NCBI GenBank assembly: GCA_944386135.1
Contig: CALWZW010000013.1
Span: 1-37,306 of the forward strand
Length of the DNA stretch: 37,306 nt
Reading direction: 5' to 3'
From: an uncultured Clostridia bacterium
Lineage (GTDB): Bacteria > Bacillota > Clostridia > TANB77 > CAG-508
Shown piece by piece: positions 8,640-17,443 of this stretch. Made by a program: the position numbers and the translations under genes. The stretch's first letter is position 1. Each line of letters starts with the position of its first letter. The notes below the pieces were generated by a model that had not been told where the DNA came from, made no database searches, and worked only from the letters and a program-made list of their open reading frames with translations.

Positions 8640-11600
8640 TCAGTTAGCCTTAAGTCTATCCCAAATTTCTTCCTTTTTTAGTTCCTGAATATAGCTATAT
8701 TCATTTCCAAATTTATTTTTATCAAACTGGCATATTGATTTATATTCGCAATATTCACATGGTGTTTTTTTATTTTTATAGTATGGCTTAATATCTATAT
8801 TTCCACTTAATATCTCCTTTGAAATATCTTTTATTGTCCTTATAATATATTTTTGTAAAATTTCAAATTGTTCTTTTGTTGCTGTAGAAGACGACTTTTC
8901 ACTTATTTTATCATCTTTTCCAACATACACTGGGACTAAACTTGAATATCCTGTTTCTAAAGATTTATCCATCATTTTTATAACTTTTACATCAGCAAGA
9001 ACTAGTCCCTTCATTTTAAATCTTTTCTTTATCTCTTCTTCTAGTTCTTCTTCCGTTTTTCTTTTATCTGATTTAATTATTGGTTCTATCAAGTTAAAAT
9101 ATAACACTCCTGCTGGTTCTAAATCCTCTTTTTTACAAACAGCATCAAGGTATGTTAATAATTGGAGCTGTAGACCATACATCACATCATTTAAGTCTAT
9201 ATCTTTTATAGAAGACTTATAGTCGATTATTCTTAAATAATTTCCATTTTCTCCTTTTGCTACATCTATTCTATCAATTTTTCCGTGTAATTTCTACCTT
9301 TTTTCCGATTTTCGATTTCAATTGTTATTGGTGAATATTTTTTCCCTTCGCCAAATTCGACTTCATTTCCGAGTATTTCAAATTCACTTTCTGTTATTGT
9401 TTTTATTATATATTTCATAGCTCTTAAAATTAGCCTTTTTAATTTAATTGTCTGGTTTCTAAATTTAGCTGAGCTAATAAATATATAATTTCGAGGGAGT
9501 TTTAACTTTTCTTCAACTATTTCATCTATTATTTGTTTTGTTGTTTCTTCATCTATAGTTCTAATTGAAATATTTAATCCTTGGATTCTTTCAAAAAAGC
9601 TATCTATCACATCATGCATAAAACTTCCTGTATCTAAACTTTCTAACTTAAAAGTATCTTTTTCCTCTACTTTAAGTCCATATTTTAAGTAAAATGAAAA
9701 TGGACAAGTTCTATATTTTTCAAGTCTTGATATGCTAGTTTTTAATGTATTTCCATATAGCTTTTGAATATTTTCTTTGTTTAATTTTTCTGGATTATTT
9801 GTAAAATATAATGCCTTTACTGCTGTTTCTAATTTTTCTTTCCATTCTTCATCATTTTCAAATATCTTATATATTTCAAACCATACTTTATTTATTTCTT
9901 TTCCATCTTTAAGATTTCTAATATTTAAAAGTAATTCATCAAATGTTGCCTTTTTATTTGTTATCATTTGTGGTCTTGTTATTATATCACTTGTTTCTTT
10001 TAAATTTGGAAATATCTTTTTTACCTTAAGTAAAATCGTTGAGGGTTTTTGTGCTCCACCTTCACTATCTGCTGAAACATAAGATAAATATAACTTTTCT
10101 TCACTAGTTGTAAAAGCTTTATATATATTGAAATTATCATTATATAATGCCTCAAGAGTAGTTTTTGCAAGTTCTATATCTATTTTCTTTAAGTTTTCTC
10201 TGTCTGTATCATTTAAAAATCCTTCATTATTGTTTACACTTGGAAAACTACCGGTCATTCACTCCTATTATAAATATAACTTTTACTTTATGACTTCTCG
10301 ACCTATCTACATCTCCGACAGTTACTTGGTCTAACCCTGCGGGTATTTTTCCTAGTCCATTTTCTGTAAATGATATTTTAAGAAGTGATGCATATTTATC
10401 AAATGTTAGTCTTTCATCTCCGAATACTTTTACAATTTCATCAAGTATCTTAATTACTATATTAAAACTTGCTTCATATTCAGAAACAATATCTGCATTT
10501 TCTTTTTCTACTTCTTTTGCTTTTGCTTCAAGTTTTTTGTCAATGTTTTGTCTTATTAAAAATTCATATATAGCACTTGTTATATTTTTTGCAGATTGGT
10601 CTTTTATACACTTTTCTTTAAATTCTAAAAGTGGCTCTACAATTTTTCTTCTTGTTTCATTTATCTTTTTTAATTTTTCTTTGTCCTCTTCTCCAAAATT
10701 CCAGTCTTCTTTATACCATTTGCTGTATTTTATCCCCCATTTTTTACAATAATTTTCTAAAACATATATATCCTCTTCCTCTATATCACAAAATAGAGTT
10801 TTAGCATAAGCTATCACACTATCATAAGACCAGTTTTTAGAAAAGACATCTAATACGCTTATGATATATTTTATTAATATGTTTTGACTTAAATCTTTTT
10901 TCTCATCTATATATACTGGAATATCGTATTTTGCAAATATTACTTTTATTAGTGAAGAATATGTTTCTATATTCTTTGTTATAACTCCTATATCTCTATA
11001 CCTATATCCATTTTCTCTAACTTCTTCTATAATTTGACTTGCAACATGTTCAACTTCTGAATATGGATTAGACGCTAGAAATAGCTTGATATTTTTGTTT
11101 TCTTTTTCATATTTTTTATAGAAATTGTCATATATATTTTCTTCTAACACTTTAAGTTCTTCATTTTTAAATCTATATGTATTTTCTAAGAATATAGGCT
11201 TTTCGATTTCTACATTATTTCTATTTGCAATTTCTATTAGCTTATTTATTGCTATTTTATTGCTATAGAATATATCTGTATCTTCACTTAATTTATTGTC
11301 TATTAAACTATCTGTTGTAATTGTTACAATGATTTCTTTTGAAATTTTCATAAGTTCTTCAATTATTCTATATTCTTGTGGAGTAAATCCTGCAAACTCA
11401 TCTATTAAAAAAACTGCATCATTGAACATATCTGTGTTTTTGATATTTTCTGCAAGAATTGATAGCACATCATTTTCGTCTAAAAATTTTTCTTTTATTT
11501 TTTCTTCATATGCATTATATATATTTTCTACATCTTTAAGTTTTATCTTTAAGTATTCGTCTTCTAGGTTATCTATAGCTTTTCCTAAGTTTGTCTCTGT

Positions 11601-11981
11601 AATATTGTGTTTTTTAAATTCTGTAATTGTTTTATCTATAACTTCTACATTTTGCATATTTTTTCCTAAGAATTTTAGCTCTTTTTTCTTATTATCTAAT
11701 ATGTCATATATTAGCATTGACCTTCCAAAGGGTTCTATATTTTTTAGATTATTTCCTGTTTCAGTTATAACTCTGTGTGCCATACGACTAAATGTTAAAA
11801 CCTCAGCATTAATAGCAGCTCCGTTTGTACTTTCTAAAAGTTTCCTTTCAGATGTATAAGAGAACTGCTCTGGCGTAATTATATATATTTTTTGTGGATT
11901 TGATATTATATTTTTTATATAATTAAAAAGATATGTACTTTTTCCACTACCTGATTTTCCATAAATAATTTTTAGTTTCAT
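8640..11981 (-). CDS. addB: AddB subunit of the AddAB helicase-nuclease
   Basis: AddB works with AddA to process double-strand breaks for recombination. After three +1 shifts the protein has 1,112 residues, close to the family norm. The N-terminal P-loop is YGKSGSGKST. The Fe-S cysteines lie in YRTCPFSFYLKYGL (about 762) and in CEYCEYKSICQF near the C-terminus. The nuclease centre GKIDRID...YLRIIDYKSS is complete only after shifting. Sites: CGG 10253 (IIGVND|GSFP), CGG 9307 (EIEN|GKKVEIT) and CGG 9285 (EIT|GKIDRID). The last two are 22 bases apart. At 10253 the frame-0 codon after CGG is a stop. No addA is in the window. Confidence 0.93.
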
Positions 11982-12038
11982 AGGTGTATTTTATCATAAA
12001 GATAGAAAAATAACTAGTCCTAGATTAAAGTTATTTTG

Positions 12039-12441
12039 TTAATTTAAGCCTAAATATTGTTTTAGTGCATTTTGTAAAACTTGTGAAAAATTAACATTAT
12101 TCTTTTCTGCTAAATCATTTATCCACTTTGGTATAGTTAATGTCTTTTTTATTGCCATACTCTGTACACTATCTCTAAAAAGAGGCATATTAACTTCAAC
12201 AAGTATTGCTCTTTGATTTTTAGAAAGCTCGATTTCATTTAATTTACTTGGTAGATTTAATTCTTCACCATCTTCTTCTACACTTACTATATATATTCCT
12301 AAAGCATCTTTTGCCATAAATAATGCTTCTTCCTCTGTTTTTGCACACGAAATACAGCCAGGTAGGTCTGGAAACGTTATGGTTATACCGGTCTTTTGCA
12401 TACTCAAAAATAGCAGGATAAATATAATAATCTTTTTTCAT
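12039..12441 (-). CDS. hicB: HicB-type antitoxin
   Basis: Antitoxin of a type II HicAB module; neutralises HicA and binds the operon promoter. After one shift the protein has 133 residues. The partially degraded RNase-H-like domain reads YYIYPAIFEYAKD|GITITFPDLPGC, with the join at CGG 12390. The C-terminus (KTLTIPKWINDLAEKNNVNFSQVLQNALKQYLG) is a ribbon-helix-helix-like DNA-binding tail. ATG 12441 lies 17 bp after the hicA stop. Without the CGG shift the conserved N-terminal strand would be lost. An internal start near 12407 is possible but would remove YPAIFE, so I prefer the long form. Confidence 0.9.
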
Positions 12442-12458
12442 TTTATTTTCCTTCTTTC

Positions 12459-12660
12459 CTACTTGAATTTTATTTTAGCTTGCTTTTCTATACTTTTTAC
12501 AGTTCCAATTGGTAAATCTTTTCTAGGATGTGGTACTACAACTCTTCCCTTTTTTACAGGATGTTTAAATGAATGATGACTTCCGTGAAGCCTTACTATA
12601 TTCATACCATCCATCTTTTATAAGCTGTTTTATTATTTTCTTTGACGAATAACTTTTCAT
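12459..12660 (-). CDS. hicA: HicA-type mRNA interferase toxin
   Basis: Small toxin with a double-stranded-RNA-binding-like fold that cleaves mRNA. After the shift at CGG 12585 the product has 66 residues: MKSYSSKKIIKQLIKDGWYE, then YSKAS|GSHHSFKHPVKKG, then RVVVPHPRKDLPIGTVKSI. The catalytic His is in GSHH. The frame around the site is debatable. An unshifted reading of the same bases, IVRLHGSHH, looks even more like HicA, so an indel a few codons earlier is an alternative. The CGG is nevertheless in frame with the ATG and exactly one base out from the rest. The gene is first in the hicAB operon, behind a palindrome-containing promoter. Confidence 0.85.
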
Positions 12661-12679
12661 ACATTATTTATTCTATTAT

Positions 12680-12708
12680 ATTTTAACACGTATTTTTATA
12701 CGTGTCAA
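12680..12708 (-). promoter_or_regulatory. hicAB promoter with operator in the spacer
   Basis: On the minus strand TTGACA (12708-12703) and TAAAAT (12685-12680) are 17 bp apart. A perfect 8-4-8 palindrome, ACACGTAT-N4-ATACGTGT (12686-12705), fills the spacer and overlaps the -35. A repressor bound here would block RNA polymerase, which fits autorepression by HicB. Confidence 0.8.
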
Positions 12709-12929
12709 GTTAAGATATAATTTTTCTCCTTTCTTGCTAGGTTCTTATGCATTAATAATTCTTGTGATTTATTTTAGGTAAGAATTCCTAAAGATTTTTA
12801 TTTTGTCTATAACTAAAGTTGTAACTGAATTAAAATTCAAAATATAGTTACTTTATATAATATTTAAAGCATATTGTCAAGAAGATATTATTATGTTTAG
12901 ATTAAGAATCGGAAAAATATCTAAAAGTA

Positions 12930-12958
12930 TTGAAATCTACATAAAATGGTGCTATAAT
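12930..12958 (+). promoter_or_regulatory. Promoter in front of the HD-hydrolase gene
   Basis: TTGAAA (12930-12935) and TATAAT (12953-12958) are 17 bp apart. The promoter lies in AT-rich sequence just before the change in base composition. The gap from 12709 to here (about 220 bp) holds no gene or clear structure that I can see. Confidence 0.65.
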
Positions 12959-13022
12959 TAATTTATCCGATATTCACAATTGTTTCCTTGCGTGACATTA
13001 TATGTTAGCAGGAAGACCCGAC

Positions 13023-13044
13023 AGTTCGAAGGAGGAAACGAACT
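13023..13044 (+). promoter_or_regulatory. Ribosome binding site in a hairpin loop
   Basis: AGTTCG (13023-13028) pairs with CGAACT (13039-13044), leaving AAGGAGGAAA as a 10-nt loop. The stem touches the ATG at 13045. A short stem presenting the Shine-Dalgarno in its loop is unlike the other genes here, which have unstructured leaders. Confidence 0.55.
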
Positions 13045-14190
13045 ATGAGGATTAGTTACAAAGACATTTTGGCAACTAACGAGGTGTTTCGGCATCTCAA
13101 CAACCTGCGGCGTTGGACTAGCTTCTCGGCACAGTCCAAGTACAACGAGCTCTCCAAGCAGAGCTTGAACTGCATCACTGCCTTCATCTTGGCAAGCTTT
13201 GCTGAAAATGAAGGTAAAGTCGTTCGTTGGGAACGTTTCCCGAAGATTGCCCTTTACCGGGCATATCAGCGTGCATACGTCCTTTACGACACCCCGGAGC
13301 ATACGATCGACGAGATCTGTAAGCTTGGCGACATCCCTCGTGACGTATTTGACGAGACTACTCGTCAGATTATCACTGAGAAGACCGAGCAGGTCTTCGC
13401 AGACTTTCTTGCCAGCGGTTCTGGCACGTTCGAGGAAAGCATCTACAAGGCAGCTACTAAGGTTGCGACTCTTGTTGAACTGATGGAAATCAGTTCGGCG
13501 ATTTCTCCGCAAAGCTATCTGCGGAAGAGTCAGGAAATCAGTAAGGCTCTCCAGCCTTACTATGCAACCGTACCTGGTCTGGAATATGTTGCTGACAGCA
13601 ATGGCCAAATTTTCCAGGTTCTGCAGGTGATTTCTCACCTCAGGAATCGCACAAGGTGGGCTGCTCACTCGTATATCATCGAGTGTTCTGTCCTTGGGCA
13701 TCTGTTTGATACAGGCGTATTTGCCTATATCATGGCTCTTGAACAGAAAAATCATGATGAAGAGTATGCTGCGAAGATGTTCTGGATGGGCATCTTCCAC
13801 GATGTGGCCGAAGTCTGGACCTCGGACATTCCGTCTCCTATTAAGGATCGGATTACCGGTTTCCGCCGGGCAACCGAGCTCTATGAGCAGGAGAAGCTCG
13901 ACTTGGAGTTCTACTCCAAGCTTCCGCCCTTTGCAGTGAGCAAGCTGCAGAAGCTTCTCACCGAAATCGACAAGAATGAGCAGACACACCGACTCATCAA
14001 GGGTGCAGACTACCTGTCCGCAGACAGTGAGTGCTGGCGGCAGTATGTTGCTGGTTCGCGCGATCCGTATTTTCGGGGAGCCATTAACCGGCGCACTGTG
14101 AAGATCGACAACCGTGAAGTCATCTTGACGCCCGAGTGCAAGAAGCTGTTTGAGTACTTCCTTGGCTATGCCAGGGGACTCGATCTGTAA
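13045..14190 (+). CDS. Tandem HD-domain hydrolase, YfbR-like 5'-deoxynucleotidase family
   Basis: The C-terminal half (from about residue 190) is a YfbR-like HD domain: TRWAAHSYIIECSVLGH, then GIFHDVAEVWTSDIPSPIK with the metal-binding HD, then KGADYLSADSECW with the distal Asp. E. coli YfbR removes phosphate from deoxynucleoside monophosphates. The N-terminal half aligns as a decayed copy: FRHLNNLRRWTSFSAQSK matches ISHLRNRTRWAAHSYII, and ALYRAYQRAYVLYDTPEHTIDEI matches the HD segment but lacks its ligands. Base and codon use are unlike every neighbour: much richer in G and C, with nine in-frame CGG codons (first at 13090). Under the host's apparent CGG rule translation would shift at 13090 and 13127 and stop at 13205. 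It is a foreign cassette with its own promoter and terminator, or possibly an assembly chimera. Confidence 0.85.
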   Translation: MRISYKDILATNEVFRHLNNLRRWTSFSAQSKYNELSKQSLNCITAFILASFAENEGKVVRWERFPKIALYRAYQRAYVLYDTPEHTIDEICKLGDIPRDVFDETTRQIITEKTEQVFADFLASGSGTFEESIYKAATKVATLVELMEISSAISPQSYLRKSQEISKALQPYYATVPGLEYVADSNGQIFQVLQVISHLRNRTRWAAHSYIIECSVLGHLFDTGVFAYIMALEQKNHDEEYAAKMFWMGIFHDVAEVWTSDIPSPIKDRITGFRRATELYEQEKLDLEFYSKLPPFAVSKLQKLLTEIDKNEQTHRLIKGADYLSADSECWRQYVAGSRDPYFRGAINRRTVKIDNREVILTPECKKLFEYFLGYARGLDL

Positions 14191-14212
14191 CACTTTTAAG
14201 TTCTCATAGCAC

Positions 14213-14259
14213 CCAAATGGGGGGCTGCGAAAGCAGCCCCCCATTTGGTCTTTATTTTT
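14213..14259 (+). terminator. Strong rho-independent terminator
   Basis: A perfect 16-bp stem (14213-14228 with 14233-14248, core TGGGGGGCTGC) closed by a GAAA tetraloop is followed by TCTTTATTTTT. It ends the HD gene and touches the stop codon of the oppositely oriented glycosylase. It is far more GC-rich than the other terminators here. Confidence 0.93.
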
Positions 14260-15121
14260 ATGCATCTCTTTTCCAATAAAATAGATATTGCTGTGCAAGT
14301 CCGGCTAAATCTTTATATTTTTCTTTTGCCAGATTTTGTATAAGAGCTTTTGATACTTTGTTTTCATCTGGCTCCTTTATGTATAATTCGTTCATTACTC
14401 TTCTTACCCATACATCTATTGGAAATACACTAAATTTTTTTAGCGAAAATAGCATTATGCAGTCTGCAACTTTTCCACCAACTCCTGATAGTGTCATTAG
14501 TTTTTCTCTTAAAATATCAATGTTTTGCTCTTTTTCAAGTTCTTCTAGTGTTATTTCTTTATTTAAAAACATTTTTGTTGTTTCATATATCCTTTTGTCT
14601 CTAAAACCTAATCCTAATGCTCTTAAATCTTCTACACTTGCTTCTCCAAGCTTATACATATTTGGAAATGTGTAATATTCCTTTTCATTATATATTATTT
14701 TTTCTCCATATTTTTTTGATATTCTTTCTATTATCCCTTTAATTCTCGGAATGTTATTATTTGCTGAAATTATAAAGGAGATTATTGTTTCCCATAAATC
14801 TTGGTTTAATATTCTTATACCACTTCCATATTGTATGCTTGTTTCTAGATATTTGTCTATTTTAGAAAGTGTAGATTTTATTTCTTCGTAGTTTGTATCT
14901 AAATCAAAATAATCTTTGCATATTTCTTCTATATTTCCATCACATATTCCTTTAAAAATTATTTTTCCATTTTCTTTTTTAACATTGAGTACATTGTTTT
15001 TAAATACGCCTGTGTAGCTTTCATCATCTTCTTTATTCCACCTAAAGCATTGTCCACATTCAAAAATATGTACTGGTTCAAAAGAATTACAATTTTCTAA
15101 TATATATGTTTGTTCTTTCAT
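14258..15121 (-). CDS. OGG-type DNA glycosylase (HhH-GPD family)
   Basis: Excises damaged purines such as 8-oxoguanine from DNA. The 287-residue form has an N-terminal OGG-like domain (ECGQCFRWNKEDDESYTGV), the core WETIISFIISANNNIPRIKGII, the helix-hairpin-helix LSGVGGKVADCIMLF with the catalytic Lys, and FPIDVWVRRVM with the catalytic Asp. I chose ATG 15121, since GGAG lies just upstream and the family N-terminus fits; ATG 15172 would add 17 residues. The frame is intact and has no in-frame CGG. It converges with the foreign HD gene. Confidence 0.9.
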   Translation of the reverse strand: MKEQTYILENCNSFEPVHIFECGQCFRWNKEDDESYTGVFKNNVLNVKKENGKIIFKGICDGNIEEICKDYFDLDTNYEEIKSTLSKIDKYLETSIQYGSGIRILNQDLWETIISFIISANNNIPRIKGIIERISKKYGEKIIYNEKEYYTFPNMYKLGEASVEDLRALGLGFRDKRIYETTKMFLNKEITLEELEKEQNIDILREKLMTLSGVGGKVADCIMLFSLKKFSVFPIDVWVRRVMNELYIKEPDENKVSKALIQNLAKEKYKDLAGLAQQYLFYWKRDA

Positions 15122-15148
15122 TTTCTCTCCTTGATATATAAAAAATAA

Positions 15149-15348
15149 GTCATTTGGAACATTTTTACACAATTATAATTAATTTCCGCCTACCTTTTGG
15201 AGTAATATTTCTAATTTTATCGTTCCTTACTGGCTTCGCCACTCGCCTATGGTCATTTCCACTCGGGGAGCCTCCCTGCGCGGAACTTCAAAAATTAGAA
15301 ATATTACTCCAAAACGGCTAGTTTTATATAAAAAACATTCCAAATGAC
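15149..15348. repeat. 200-bp long hairpin repeat
   Basis: Nested inverted repeats. An outer 11-bp pair, GTCATTTGGAA (15149-15159) with TTCCAAATGAC (15338-15348), encloses a perfect 24-bp pair (15195-15218 with 15291-15314, core TTTTGGAGTAATATTTC). The centre is relatively GC-rich (GGCTTCGCC, CTCGGGGAGCCTCC) and has no reading frame. It lies between the glycosylase start and the next repeat. Confidence 0.75.
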
Positions 15349-15370
15349 CGATATTTTAATTTGAAAATTG

Positions 15371-15500
15371 TAAATTCATAAAAGAAACGAGTAGTACTAG
15401 GCAATTCAAATCAAAAAAGCGGAGGCGTACTTAAAGTACGTTGAGCATTTTTTGTATTTGAATTAACGACGTAATACGAAGTTTATTTTATGAATTTTTA
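15371..15500. repeat. 130-bp hairpin repeat with GCGTAC core
   Basis: Outer arms TAAATTCATAAAAGAAAC (15371-15388) and GTTTATTTTATGAATTTTTA (15481-15500) pair almost fully. Inner arms around AATTCAAAT pair, and the centre is CGTACTT-A-AAGTACG. It shares core and flank (GGAGGCGTACTT...GTACGTTGAGCATTTTT) with the 6608-6730 element. The right arm includes the last codons of hpf, so it may double as the hpf terminator. Confidence 0.75.
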
Positions 15501-16028
15501 GGCTTCAGGTTCAACCAAACCATAATTCTTTCCATCTTTTAATTTAAAGATTACATTTACTTTTCCTGTATCTACATTTATAAATGTTAGGAATGAATTT
15601 CCCATATCTTCTAATTTTAATTTAGCATCCTCTGGAGCTATTGGTTTTATATCATAGTATATTGTTTTTAATATTTCATTTTCTACTGGTTTTTCTTCTT
15701 CACCAAAATTAAGTTCTTTTACTCTTATTGATTCTTCTTTGTTCATTCTATCTCTTTTTGTTTTTGCTTTTCTAATTTGTCCTTCTAGTATGTCTATATC
15801 TTTATCAATTGAAGCATAAAGGTCTTTATGTTCTGTTACTGCTCTATATGTATTTGCTCTTGTTATAACATGTATTTCTGCTATTTGGATATTTTTTTCT
15901 GTTCTTATTGTAACATTTACATCAAAATCTTCATCGAAATATTTTTGTATTCTTTCTAATTTCTTTTCTACATACTCCTTTATTGCTTCTGTTGCTTTTA
16001 AGTCTTTTCCTGTTATTTTTATATTCAT
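15498..16028 (-). CDS. hpf: Ribosome hibernation promoting factor, long form
   Basis: Binds the 30S decoding region and pairs 70S ribosomes into inactive 100S dimers. The N-terminal domain (residues 1-100) begins MNIKITGKDLKATEAIKEYVEKKLERIQKYF and is followed by a charged linker. The C-terminal dimerisation domain has IYYDIKPIAPEDAKLKLEDMGNSFLTFINVDTGKVNVIF. The 176 residues match the long form of Gram-positive bacteria. GGAGAG precedes the ATG. A long hairpin repeat overlaps the stop codon. No in-frame CGG. Confidence 0.95.
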   Translation of the reverse strand: MNIKITGKDLKATEAIKEYVEKKLERIQKYFDEDFDVNVTIRTEKNIQIAEIHVITRANTYRAVTEHKDLYASIDKDIDILEGQIRKAKTKRDRMNKEESIRVKELNFGEEEKPVENEILKTIYYDIKPIAPEDAKLKLEDMGNSFLTFINVDTGKVNVIFKLKDGKNYGLVEPEA

Positions 16029-16082
16029 AACTTAATTCTCTCCTTTTTTTGTTAATTTTATATATTTATTATATATGCTTTT

Positions 16083-16628
16083 TTAGTATTTTTCAAGCAT
16101 TATTTTGTTTTCGTTATAACATCTAAGAAGTCCTTCATATTCTATATTGATTCCTTCTAATTGTTTAAAATCTTCTGGTTTTATTATTTTAGGTAAATTT
16201 TTCCCTATTCCTGCATTTTGTAATACATATTTTACAAATTCTGCACAATAAAATGAATATTTTTTTATTCTTTTTATATGAATACTTACTAAAAATAGTC
16301 CTATTAGGTTGAACTTGTACTTTTCTTTATGTAATTTCATATATCCTATTGTTTTTTCGATTTTATCATATTGCTCATCAGTGACTTCTAACCAAAAAAC
16401 TATTGCCTTCGTTTCCTTAAATCTTTTGAAAGTTCCTGAATCCATTCTTTCGTGTACAAATCCTGCTATAAATGCATTGTATGGTCTTAGTCTCCCGAAT
16501 GAATACATGTCCTCTAGATTCTTATCTAATGCTATTGAGACATGACTATATGTTTTCCTTGTATAAAATTTTACTATCTTAGAAATTATTGTACCTGTGT
16601 ATGTTAAAACAATATATATTCTTTTCAA
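16083..16628 (-). CDS. YiiX/NlpC-P60-like permuted papain-fold protein
   Basis: A 181-residue protein with the circularly permuted papain arrangement: an early His in KTYSHVSIALD (about residue 30) and a later Cys in YSFYCAEFVKYVLQNAG (about residue 127). YiiX/YebB-like proteins are predicted cysteine hydrolases or transferases, often lipid-linked or peptidoglycan-related. The N-terminus is hydrophobic (IYIVLTYTGTIISKIV) but has no clear signal peptide. The substrate is not known. AGGAGG lies before the ATG. The frame is intact. Confidence 0.75.
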   Translation of the reverse strand: MKRIYIVLTYTGTIISKIVKFYTRKTYSHVSIALDKNLEDMYSFGRLRPYNAFIAGFVHERMDSGTFKRFKETKAIVFWLEVTDEQYDKIEKTIGYMKLHKEKYKFNLIGLFLVSIHIKRIKKYSFYCAEFVKYVLQNAGIGKNLPKIIKPEDFKQLEGINIEYEGLLRCYNENKIMLEKY

Positions 16629-16739
16629 AGTTTCCTCCTATTTCTATTAGTTATAGTATATCAAAGGAATTTCTTTTTTACAACTACTTTAAAACACTTC
16701 GACAAAATATGACATTTTTTGTCGTTATTTTATGGTTTT

Positions 16740-17327
16740 TTATTTTAAATTTATCCCTGCTTGTTTCATTAATTTGAAAGCTATTTCGTTATATTCATTT
16801 CTATTATGATTTGGTGCATCATATGTTTCTACTGCGTTTTTTAGAACTGTAACTTTTACATTTCTATCTTCTTGGTCAAAATAATTTTGTAATGGAATTG
16901 CTAAATTTAGTATGCAAATATCTGTACAGCATCCTATTATAATGACTTCTTTTAAATTGTTCATTTTATTTATATCATCAATAAATCTAGGTGCATACAT
17001 TGTACTTGTTGAATTTTTGCAATATACTAGTGCATCATTTTCATATTTTTTCAATTCTTCTATTAATTCTGATTCTTCTGTTCCTTCTACACAATGAGTA
17101 GGGAATCTATCAAATTCCCTGCAATTTTCTTTATGTGTGTCCTTTATAATTGCAATTGCTTCTCCTTTTTTTACAATATCATTCATTAATTTTAGATGTT
17201 CTGGAACAATATGCATTATATATTCATCTGCCATTGCCCCATGTTTTACAAAACCATTTACCATATCTACATTAATTAATAATTGTTCTATATCTTCTAA
17301 ATCTTTCATATCAATTTTCCTTTCCAT
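16740..17327 (-). CDS. Isochorismatase-family cysteine hydrolase (nicotinamidase-like)
   Basis: The 195-residue form carries LLINVDMVNGFVKHGAMAD with the catalytic Asp, RFPTHCVEGTEESELIEEL, and IIIGCCTDICILNLAIPL with the nucleophile Cys. The THCVEGT segment resembles nicotinamidases, which convert nicotinamide to nicotinate, but the exact substrate cannot be fixed. ATG 17309 has an AAAGGAAA before it and is a good alternative to ATG 17327, which lacks one. It stands alone between hairpin terminators. No shift site. Confidence 0.85.
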   Translation of the reverse strand: MERKIDMKDLEDIEQLLINVDMVNGFVKHGAMADEYIMHIVPEHLKLMNDIVKKGEAIAIIKDTHKENCREFDRFPTHCVEGTEESELIEELKKYENDALVYCKNSTSTMYAPRFIDDINKMNNLKEVIIIGCCTDICILNLAIPLQNYFDQEDRNVKVTVLKNAVETYDAPNHNRNEYNEIAFKLMKQAGINLK

Positions 17328-17404
17328 GTTTTTTAGAATAATATCACAATAGTAATAAAAATACTAGTGGAAATAGAAATTATTATACTAAGTTTAAAAT
17401 AAAT

Positions 17405-17426
17405 CCCCGAAGAAAAACCTTCGGGG
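17405..17426 (-). terminator. Terminator of the glucan synthase gene
   Basis: CCCCGAAG (17405-17412) and CTTCGGGG (17419-17426) form an 8-bp GC-rich stem. On the minus strand ATTTATTTT follows. It lies 18 bp after the synthase stop. Confidence 0.85.
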
Positions 17427-17443
17427 TGTTTTATTATATATCA

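Noticed and set aside
2155..10258. Alternative placements of the extra base (for example a T before CGG, or an A in the GltD Cys motif)
   Set aside because: Single sites can be healed in several ways, but removing the C of CGG is the only rule that works for all sites and gives good family residues.
7541..10258. Stop-codon-driven programmed frameshift as in prfB
   Set aside because: Some sites have a stop right after CGG (10253, 7549), but most do not, and no Shine-Dalgarno-like stimulator is consistently upstream.
12709..14259. Transposon ends or target duplication around the HD cassette
   Set aside because: I compared both junctions and found no convincing inverted or direct repeat.
12958..14298. 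Long minus-strand open frame opposite the HD gene
   Set aside because: It is a shadow of the GC-rich gene: no ribosome binding site, no recognisable domain, and it runs through the terminator.
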